From Actinomycetes bacterium (lineage in GTDB: Bacteria; Actinomycetota; Acidimicrobiia; Acidimicrobiales; Acidimicrobiaceae): a stretch of 6,113 nt of DNA. Below, piece by piece: positions 1 to 5,230 of the stretch (positions are counted from its first letter, which is position 1; every line of letters begins with the position of its first letter). Location: the NCBI GenBank assembly GCA_021819025.1, contig JAKASN010000133.1:1-6113 (forward strand), written 5' to 3'. The translations under genes were made by a program, and so were the position numbers. Below the pieces are notes generated by a model. That model had not been told where the DNA came from and searched no databases. It worked only from the letters and a program-made list of their open reading frames with translations.

Positions 1-1
1 C

Positions 2-841
2 GCACGCGCCGCCTATCTCGTTGGCGCCAGTGCGACTTCGAATCTGGAAGCGGGACGAAGCTACGGCATCCCCACTGCGGGGACAGTAGCTCACGCCTTC
101 ATCCTCGCCCATGACAACGAGGCAGATGCTTTCCGCTCTCAGTTTGCCACCCAGGGAGCCGCAACCACTTATCTTGTTGATACCTTCGACATCGAACAGG
201 GAATCCGCAACGCTGTTGCCATCGCCGGAATCGGCATCGGCGCGATACGCATTGATTCTGGTGACCCCCACGTCGAAGCTCAGAGAGCTCGCCAGCTGCT
301 CGATTCGCTCGGAGCTAGAAGTGCCCGAATTGTGCTTTCTGGGGACCTCGACGAGTTCGCCATCAAGGATCTCCAAAACGCTCCCATCGACAGCTTCGGC
401 GTTGGCACACGCTTGGTAACAGGCTCGGGATACCCGACATGCAACTTCGTCTACAAGCTCGTCGCGATCGGAGGGTCGAGATCCCCGCGAGGTGTAGCGA
501 AACTTTCTGATGACAAAGTTACCTTCGCTGGAGCGAAGAGACCTCTGCGAGCTTTTGATGTCAACGGCAAGCTCGGTCTCGAGGTGCTGGGATGCGAGAA
601 CGTCGCGACGTTAGGCTCTCTGAGGGACTTCGGTCTCGCCGAAAGCGCCGAGGTGCACCGAGATCTAATCGCCGCGGGCGAGCGTATCTTCGAACCGACG
701 CTAAACGAGTCGCGAAACTTTCACCAGTGTCAACTCGAAAGCCTCCCTCGGGCACTTCTGGAAATCGGTGGCGACGTCCCGACGCTAAGATCGCTGCGAT
801 ATCTCGGTGAAGGTAAAATGGTGCCGCTCAACCCGGATTGA
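2..841 (+). CDS. pncB: Nicotinate phosphoribosyltransferase, C-terminal part (5' truncated by window)
   Basis: This enzyme joins nicotinate to PRPP, with ATP hydrolysis, to give nicotinate mononucleotide, the entry step of the Preiss-Handler NAD salvage route in the cytoplasm. The frame is open from base 2 and 279 residues are visible. Family members have roughly 430-450 residues, so about 150 N-terminal residues lie left of the window. Visible signatures, numbered from the first visible residue: GTVAH at 27-31, where the histidine fits the position of the phosphorylated histidine of the family; YLVDTFD at 57-63; IRIDSGD at 82-88; LSGDLDE at 112-118; and FGVGTRL followed by VYKLV at 132-153, the phosphate-binding and barrel-closing region. 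The stop is TGA. The gene runs convergently into the DUF501 gene with only 22 bp between stops and no relation to the cox genes. The family call is firm; substrate could only be confused with nicotinamide-specific relatives, which lack this motif set. Confidence 0.93.
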   Translation, partial: ARAAYLVGASATSNLEAGRSYGIPTAGTVAHAFILAHDNEADAFRSQFATQGAATTYLVDTFDIEQGIRNAVAIAGIGIGAIRIDSGDPHVEAQRARQLLDSLGARSARIVLSGDLDEFAIKDLQNAPIDSFGVGTRLVTGSGYPTCNFVYKLVAIGGSRSPRGVAKLSDDKVTFAGAKRPLRAFDVNGKLGLEVLGCENVATLGSLRDFGLAESAEVHRDLIAAGERIFEPTLNESRNFHQCQLESLPRALLEIGGDVPTLRSLRYLGEGKMVPLNPD

Positions 842-863
842 GCTGATTCTATGTGCGCCACAG

Positions 864-1451
864 TCACCCCCTAGAGCGCTCCAAAGATCCCAAGCCTGGG
901 GGAAGTTCATCGAAGAAGAGATTCCCCAAGTCAATTTCGGCGCCGAAGTTGTCATTTACCCAAGCCACCACAGGATCATTTCCCCCCACGACTTCGAATG
1001 CCACATGGGCATGGATGCACTTCACTCCCGAGCCCGTTCCGCCGATCCCGCCACGGGGTTGCGGCCCGACATAGTCAGAGGGAATCAATCCATCTCGGAG
1101 CTCCCGATAGCGTCGATGAGCGTTCTCCAGCTTTTCGGGATCCACGCCCGCACGCGCGGCCACGATAGCTCCACGGGACTCAACTTGGGCAACCCGGTAA
1201 TTCAGCTCCGCATCTACGAGCCAAAAGAGTGTCGGCATCGGCTTGTCGGGGGCGATGATCGGCCAACACGCGATAACCGCTGGAATGCCTTGGCGAGAAT
1301 TTCGCCGCGCCACCACAAAGAATCGACCAACCGGTTTACGGCCTAAAAGCCTCTCTACCTCGGAATAGTCCCGCTCTGATGGCGGCGGCCAGCGCGGATG
1401 AGAACCCCTCAGCGTGACCGACGCCTCTTGGAGCGCCTCAACAACACCCAC
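864..1451 (-). CDS. DUF501 domain-containing protein
   Basis: This is a 195-residue protein of the DUF501 family, which is typical of Actinobacteria and has no established biochemical function. The family body spans about residues 28-178: LLGRKPVGRF near 35, PTLFWLV at 73-79, RGAIVAARAG at 93-102 and the most conserved patch GVKCIHAHVAF at 142-152. Cys145, His147 and His149 there could bind a metal (inference). No signal peptide or membrane segment is seen. The start is GTG at 1451 and no clear Shine-Dalgarno precedes it. The gene begins inside the last 43 bp of coxG, in another frame, so translation is probably coupled to coxG. The first 27 residues lie outside the family body and no later ATG or GTG start is obvious before it. 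Members usually sit beside ftsB-like, enolase or ppx/gppA genes, so a place at the end of a cox operon is unusual. Confidence 0.82.
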   Translation of the reverse strand: MGVVEALQEASVTLRGSHPRWPPPSERDYSEVERLLGRKPVGRFFVVARRNSRQGIPAVIACWPIIAPDKPMPTLFWLVDAELNYRVAQVESRGAIVAARAGVDPEKLENAHRRYRELRDGLIPSDYVGPQPRGGIGGTGSGVKCIHAHVAFEVVGGNDPVVAWVNDNFGAEIDLGNLFFDELPPGLGSLERSRG

Positions 1452-2089
1452 ACCAAAAAGAGCAGAGAAGCGACCGCCGCCGGAATGGCACGCTTGATAA
1501 TCGGCGATCCCGCTACGCCAAGGAGATTGACCGGCTCGGCCTCCCTCGGTGTGAATGTCCGCTTCTCCCCAGAACTCGACGGCTCAGCGACAAATTCGCC
1601 CTGGGCTCTCTCGCCAGTCGGCGCTGGCTCAGATGGCAACTTGCCGTCATTGGCGATGAGCTCCTCAAGGGACGCGACGAACTGCCCCAGCAGCTTGGCG
1701 GAGACGTCGGCCAGTACGCCACGACCAAAGGATGCGACCTTCCCAGTTATTGCGAGATCCGTTGAAACCGTAACGTTGGTGCCCTCATCGCCTTCTTCGA
1801 GTGTGGCGGTGATGGTGGCCGAGGCGTTCCCTTGACCCTTGGTGTCGCGCCCCTCCGCACGAAGAACGGCGGTATGGGAGGCCTCGTCAAGCTCCTCAAA
1901 ATGGGCTTTTCCCTTATAGGAAGCGGTGATCGGTCCGACTTTGACCTTAACCGAACCGCGGTACTCGTCGCCTTCTATTTCCTCAAGGGAAGCCCCAGGC
2001 AAACATGGGGCGATCTTCTCCACGTCCGTTAGAAGTGCCCACGCCTGTGCGATCGGCACCTTCACGGTAAAGTTGTTTACAAGTTCCAT
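1409..2089 (-). CDS. coxG: CoxG: SRPBCC-fold carbon monoxide dehydrogenase subunit G with C-terminal membrane anchor
   Basis: CoxG is the protein that, in Oligotropha carboxidovorans, attaches CO dehydrogenase to the inner face of the cytoplasmic membrane. This copy has 226 residues. Residues 1-147 form an SRPBCC (CoxG/polyketide-cyclase-like) domain: it opens with MELVNNFTVKVP, has AWALLTDVEKIAPCLPGA at 16-33, the typical GPITASYKG at 52-60, and the closing helix around 123-146. A Pro/Ser/Glu-rich linker (about 148-190) leads to one hydrophobic segment at about 200-217 and a strongly basic tail (RRSKRRRSR), which by the positive-inside rule should stay in the cytoplasm and makes a tail-anchored protein. 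The ATG at 2089 overlaps the end of mocA by 13 bp and has a good GAGGAG 8 nt upstream. The last 43 bp overlap the DUF501 gene. SRPBCC proteins of this type also accompany other molybdenum hydroxylases, but the coxD/E/F context favours CoxG. Confidence 0.9.
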   Translation of the reverse strand: MELVNNFTVKVPIAQAWALLTDVEKIAPCLPGASLEEIEGDEYRGSVKVKVGPITASYKGKAHFEELDEASHTAVLRAEGRDTKGQGNASATITATLEEGDEGTNVTVSTDLAITGKVASFGRGVLADVSAKLLGQFVASLEELIANDGKLPSEPAPTGERAQGEFVAEPSSSGEKRTFTPREAEPVNLLGVAGSPIIKRAIPAAVASLLFLVWVLLRRSKRRRSR

Positions 2090-2664
2090 TCGTCCAGCTC
2101 CTCAACAGTATCGATATCTATGGGTTCGCCGTCGCACTCGATTTCGCCCACTAGCTCTGGATAAGAATTGTAAAGCGCTCGAGCTCCTTCATCACCGGAA
2201 TCCGGAAGAAGGTCGAATACTTCGCGCGAGAGCTTCACCGGATTACGACGTCGACCACGATAAGTGGCCACCATAATGGGTGCCCCCTGTGCTGCAGCAA
2301 CTCTCGCCCAAGCTTGGCTACCAATCAGAGGCTGATCGGCGAGACCGACTACCATAGCGTCGGCTCTTTGGGAAAGGGCCCAATCGCGAGCGATGCTCAG
2401 CGACGAGGAGAGCCCTGCCAGCGGACTCGGGTTATGCAATACCGTCTCCTCGTCGCTGAGCATCGCCGAAAAGTCGATTGATCCAACGACTACTGCGCGT
2501 CTCATGATACCCGATCCACGCAGGGCCAAGAGTGAATACATAATCATTGGAGAACCACGAAATGTCGTCAACAACTTATGGGAGCGTCCCTCGAAACGCG
2601 TCCCAAAACCAGCCGCAAGTATCACCCCCACAACATTTTCCTCGCGATCCGAAACCGTCCTCAT
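2077..2664 (-). CDS. mocA: MocA-like molybdenum cofactor cytidylyltransferase (MobA-like NTP transferase domain)
   Basis: The 195-residue protein is a single MobA-like nucleotidyltransferase domain. MocA transfers CMP from CTP to Mo-molybdopterin, giving the cytosine dinucleotide cofactor used by CO dehydrogenase and relatives. Motifs in order: LAAGFGTRF at 16-24 with Lys30 (nucleotide-binding loop), NPSPLAGLSSSL at 78-89, GLADQPLI at 107-114 (Asp110 as metal ligand), RRRNPVKL at 138-145, GDEGAR at 157-162 and DIDTVEEL at 183-190. The LAAG form of the first loop is that of MocA; GTP-using MobA has LAGG. The start is ATG at 2664 with AGGGCG 8 nt upstream. It lies 60 bp after coxF and overlaps coxG by 13 bp. 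A perfect 22-bp inverted repeat lies within codons 67-92. Nucleotide choice is inferred from motif and context; other MobA-like transferases cannot be fully excluded. Confidence 0.83.
   Translation of the reverse strand: MRTVSDREENVVGVILAAGFGTRFEGRSHKLLTTFRGSPMIMYSLLALRGSGIMRRAVVVGSIDFSAMLSDEETVLHNPSPLAGLSSSLSIARDWALSQRADAMVVGLADQPLIGSQAWARVAAAQGAPIMVATYRGRRRNPVKLSREVFDLLPDSGDEGARALYNSYPELVGEIECDGEPIDIDTVEELDEWNL
2098..2103 (-). promoter_or_regulatory. Ribosome binding site of coxG
   Basis: GAGGAG on the minus strand, 8 nt before the coxG ATG, lies inside the last codons of mocA. It fixes the coxG start at 2089 and shows that coxG can be started independently despite the 13-bp overlap. Confidence 0.7.
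2390..2466. repeat. Perfect 22-bp inverted repeat with 33-nt loop inside mocA
   Basis: The arms at 2390-2411 and 2445-2466 are exact reverse complements; their shared core is ATGCTCAGCGACGAGGAG and its complement. The loop is 2412-2444. In the mRNA (minus strand) the 5' arm encodes AMLSDEE (residues 67-73) and the 3' arm encodes the conserved SSSLSIAR region (85-92). A stem this long would be stable in RNA or single-stranded DNA. It is not followed by a T-run, so it is not an intrinsic terminator. Confidence 0.95.
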
Positions 2665-2724
2665 GTCAACTACGCCCTAGAAAACGACCACGCTCAGATA
2701 AAATCTCAACCGCAGACATCATGA

Positions 2725-3984
2725 CTATTCTCCGAGGCGCGCGTGTATTGGCCCGGCAACGTCTCGAAGCGACAACCCGCGCTTGCTGGCTCGCAATGAG
2801 ACAATCTCGGCCATAATGGAAACCGCGGTCTCCTCAGGAGTACGAGCACCGATGTCCAAACCGATCGGACCCATTACACGATCCAAAGCGTCTCGCTCTA
2901 CCCCAGCATCAATTAGGCGTTTATTGCGTTCCTCGTTGGTTCGCCTCGAACCCATGGCACCGATATATCCGACCGGGGTCATAAGGGCTGCGGTAATCGC
3001 AGGCAGATCAAACTTAGGGTCGTGGGTAAGCACGCAAAGAGCGTCGCGCACTCCAAGTTCGACCCCGACGCGACTCAAATAGCGGTCGGGCCAATCCACC
3101 ACCACCTCGTCAGCCATGGGAAAGCGCTGCTTGGTAGCAAATAGTGGCCGAGCATCGCAAACGGTAACCCGATAGCCGAGCATCTTTGCCAGACGAGCGA
3201 GCGCAGCAGTAAAGTCAACAGCGCCGAAGATAACCATCTTGGGTGCAGGTGCAAAGACTTCGTAGAGTACCTCGACTTCATCGAGTTTGGCTTGACCATT
3301 GCGTCCGTAGTGACGAACCATCGTCGATGACGATGAAAGCGTCCCGAGAGCATCTCGCTGGATGACGCTACTCAACTCCGCGCTAGAGATCTCACCGTGG
3401 ATGGACCCGGAAACCGTCACCAACAGCGTTTCTCCCACTGCGGGAAGCGCTCCAAATACTTCATAGGCGTTGACGCCTTCGGGTGAGACATCTCCGAGCG
3501 ACAGCGAGGCCTCGCTCACCAGGCCCGCAGCGGAATCCCGCGTCGAGACTACGGTAGCTCTCACAAATGGAGTCTCCGATCGTACTAAATCATAAAGCAC
3601 CTGGTAAATAGCTTTATTTTCCGGCTCGATGAGGATCTTGAGCGTTCCACCACAAGTGAGCCCGACCGCAAATGCTTCGTCATCTGAATAGCCAAAAATC
3701 CTCACCGTGGGACATACATCGACCACCGCGGGCCTCTCCAGACTCATCGAAGCACCGCCCTCGGTAACCAGTTCGGTGACCCCCATCAAAGCGAGCGCTT
3801 CAGCAACAACGGCCCCTTCGACGCATCCTCCCGAGACCGACCCTGAGACCTCGCCAACTTCGTTCACGGCCATCGTCGCACCTGCATCGCGCGGGCTCGA
3901 GCCCTGGGTACCCACCACGCGAGCCACGACAGCCCGCTTACCTTGCTTTTCCCACCGGAAAAGATCTTCGAGCACATCAAGCAT
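2725..3984 (-). CDS. coxF: XdhC/CoxI-family molybdenum enzyme maturation factor (CoxF-like)
   Basis: XdhC-type proteins bind the molybdenum cofactor, help its sulfuration and hand it to the apo-enzyme; in cox clusters the equivalent is CoxF. This protein has 419 residues, slightly longer than most two-domain members. The N-terminal XdhC_CoxI domain shows GTQGSSPRDAGATM at 25-38, GSVSGGCVEG at 48-57 (Cys54) and FGYSDDEAFAVGLTCGG at 97-113 (Cys111); Cys54 and Cys111 are candidates for cofactor or sulfur handling. A middle region (about 115-245) leads to the Rossmann-like XdhC_C domain: VIFGAVDFTAALARLA at 251-266, THDPKFDLPA at 320-329, GYIGAMGSRR at 339-348 and GPIGLDIGARTPEETAVSI at 372-390. 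The first Rossmann loop reads GAVDFTAA instead of the common GAGHVG form. The ATG at 3984 is preceded directly by an in-frame TGA, and GGAGAGG lies 11 nt upstream, so the start is well fixed. It follows coxE after 103 bp and precedes mocA by 60 bp. Confidence 0.9.
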   Translation of the reverse strand: MLDVLEDLFRWEKQGKRAVVARVVGTQGSSPRDAGATMAVNEVGEVSGSVSGGCVEGAVVAEALALMGVTELVTEGGASMSLERPAVVDVCPTVRIFGYSDDEAFAVGLTCGGTLKILIEPENKAIYQVLYDLVRSETPFVRATVVSTRDSAAGLVSEASLSLGDVSPEGVNAYEVFGALPAVGETLLVTVSGSIHGEISSAELSSVIQRDALGTLSSSSTMVRHYGRNGQAKLDEVEVLYEVFAPAPKMVIFGAVDFTAALARLAKMLGYRVTVCDARPLFATKQRFPMADEVVVDWPDRYLSRVGVELGVRDALCVLTHDPKFDLPAITAALMTPVGYIGAMGSRRTNEERNKRLIDAGVERDALDRVMGPIGLDIGARTPEETAVSIMAEIVSLRASKRGLSLRDVAGPIHARLGE

Positions 3985-3995
3985 TCAACGGCCGA

Positions 3996-4002
3996 CCTCT
4001 CC
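3996..4002 (-). promoter_or_regulatory. Ribosome binding site of coxF
   Basis: GGAGAGG on the minus strand, 11 nt before the ATG at 3984. Spacing is a little long. An in-frame TGA directly before the ATG rules out an earlier start. Confidence 0.5.
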
Positions 4003-4070
4003 ATCTAGGTACCAGAAGACTAGGACGATACCGCCCTCCATATCCCAACCCTATCACCGCAGACTTTTTT

Positions 4071-4101
4071 GCTATACCCCAACCAGATCAAGACATGTCA
4101 A
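4071..4101 (-). promoter_or_regulatory. Candidate internal promoter upstream of coxF
   Basis: On the minus strand a perfect TTGACA (4101-4096), inside the last codons of coxE, is followed after 19 nt by TATAGC (4076-4071), or after 18 nt by GTATAG. This leads into the 103-bp gap before coxF, the largest gap in the cluster. The -35 is exact, but the -10 is poor and the spacer long, so this is a tentative call. Confidence 0.25.
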
Positions 4102-5197
4102 GAACACGCGCCAGGTGGCGTAGCGCTTCGAGAGAATGCCCCTCCACAAAGACGTCGATATAGGGAAGCGCCGCCGCCATCCCTCTCGCTAAAGGCGCGT
4201 AACCGACATGCGACTTGAGGGGGTTCACCCAGATTATCTTCCGCGCCACCCGAGAGAGGCGCTGCATCTCTTGGCCGAGCAAGACCGGATCACCTCGGTC
4301 CCAACCGTCTGACAGAATGACAACGTTGGCCCCCCTGGCCATTCCTCGCATACCAAAGGTATCGTTGAAGGTCGCTAAAGTCTCTCCGAGCCTGGTACCT
4401 CCGGAGAAATCCACCACGCGAGCGGCCACGTCAACGAGCGCCTTGTCGGGGTCACGCCAGGTCAACTCCCGTGTCACCCGAGTGAGACGCGTTCCAAAAG
4501 TAAAGACTTCTACCTTGTTTCGTGCTACCACCGAGGCGTGTGCGAAGCGTAGCAGAGCCTTGGCATAAGCGTCCATGGAGCCCGAGACATCTAGGATAAA
4601 AACGATGCGGCGGAATTGCTCTCCCTGCTTGCGGTAGGCGCGCTCAATCGGCTCACCATATCGCTCGATTGCCTTGGCCACGGTTCGCCGCAAGTCAAAC
4701 ATCTCGCTTTTGTTGCTGGGAATCCTCCGGCGGGAATGCTTGCGGGAGCCCGAAAGCCTCATCAGATCGATGAGCTGATAGAGTTGCTCGAGTTCAATTC
4801 TGGTGCACTTGGCAAAGTCCTTATTCGTAAGCACTTCTTGGGCAGAAAACCGCAGTACGGTATGCTTCTGTTCCTCGGAGTCGTCTTCTGAGGATCCATT
4901 GGAGTCATCTTCTTCGGTGTCGATATAGAGAGTCTCAGGAACACCGGGAGGCTCGTCCTGTTCAAAGACGTTGCTCGGAGCTGAATCGAAAAACGCTCGA
5001 AACGCCCTGTCAAATCGGGGTATCTCTTCGACTCGCTTGACGAGATTGGTCATAGCGACGTCATAGACCAGCGACCGTGAGGCCATCCCCACAAACTCAA
5101 TGGAGCGAAGAAATGAAGCCAGAGAGTCTGGCTCAGCATTGATTCCAAAGGCATGGAGATACTCTCCAAATGCTGCCACCATTTCATATGTATCCAC
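4088..5197 (-). CDS. coxE: CoxE-like VWA domain protein (MoxR-partner, CO dehydrogenase maturation)
   Basis: CoxE-type VWA proteins work with a MoxR ATPase (CoxD) in the cytoplasm to finish the copper-sulfur-molybdenum active site of CO dehydrogenase. This 369-residue protein has a helical N-terminal half, a very acidic, Ser-rich linker at about 93-112, and a C-terminal VWA_CoxE domain. The metal-ion-dependent adhesion site is intact: ILDVSGSMD at 201-209 (DxSxS at 203-207), the Thr of GGTRLG at 266-271 and the Asp of LSDGWDRGD at 295-303. No signal peptide or membrane segment is seen. Start choice: GTG at 5197 has GGCGGA 9 nt upstream; a TTG at 5206 would add three residues but falls right on that site, and ATG at 5182 would remove five. 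An in-frame TAG at 5213-5215 bars anything longer. It follows coxD after 33 bp. Confidence 0.9.
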   Translation of the reverse strand: MDTYEMVAAFGEYLHAFGINAEPDSLASFLRSIEFVGMASRSLVYDVAMTNLVKRVEEIPRFDRAFRAFFDSAPSNVFEQDEPPGVPETLYIDTEEDDSNGSSEDDSEEQKHTVLRFSAQEVLTNKDFAKCTRIELEQLYQLIDLMRLSGSRKHSRRRIPSNKSEMFDLRRTVAKAIERYGEPIERAYRKQGEQFRRIVFILDVSGSMDAYAKALLRFAHASVVARNKVEVFTFGTRLTRVTRELTWRDPDKALVDVAARVVDFSGGTRLGETLATFNDTFGMRGMARGANVVILSDGWDRGDPVLLGQEMQRLSRVARKIIWVNPLKSHVGYAPLARGMAAALPYIDVFVEGHSLEALRHLARVLDMS

Positions 5198-5206
5198 AGT
5201 CGCCAA

Positions 5207-5212
5207 TCCGCC
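5207..5212 (-). promoter_or_regulatory. Weak ribosome binding site of coxE
   Basis: GGCGGA on the minus strand lies 9 nt before GTG 5197 and directly abuts the competing TTG at 5206. Its place favours the GTG start. The match to the Shine-Dalgarno consensus is only partial. Confidence 0.35.
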
Positions 5213-5230
5213 CTAGCTGATTTGCAACGC

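Noticed and set aside
807..1346. Long open frame on the plus strand antisense to the DUF501 gene
   Set aside because: The minus-strand frame carries clear DUF501 motifs; the plus-strand translation shows no recognisable domain and begins inside the end of pncB.
1398..1835. Plus-strand open frame antisense to coxG
   Set aside because: Low-complexity Ser/Pro/Thr-rich translation typical of the complement of a coding strand; the CoxG frame is convincing.
2390..2466. Intrinsic terminator at the inverted repeat
   Set aside because: The stem is inside a gene, has a 33-nt loop and no following T-run on either strand.
3893..3904. 12-bp palindrome GGGCTCGAGCCC in coxF
   Set aside because: A perfect palindrome of this length is expected about once or twice in 6 kb by chance, and it is in coding sequence with no promoter nearby.
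3707..4123. Plus-strand open frame across the coxF-coxE gap
   Set aside because: Ser/Thr/Pro-rich shadow of coxF with no domain-like pattern and no good ribosome binding site.
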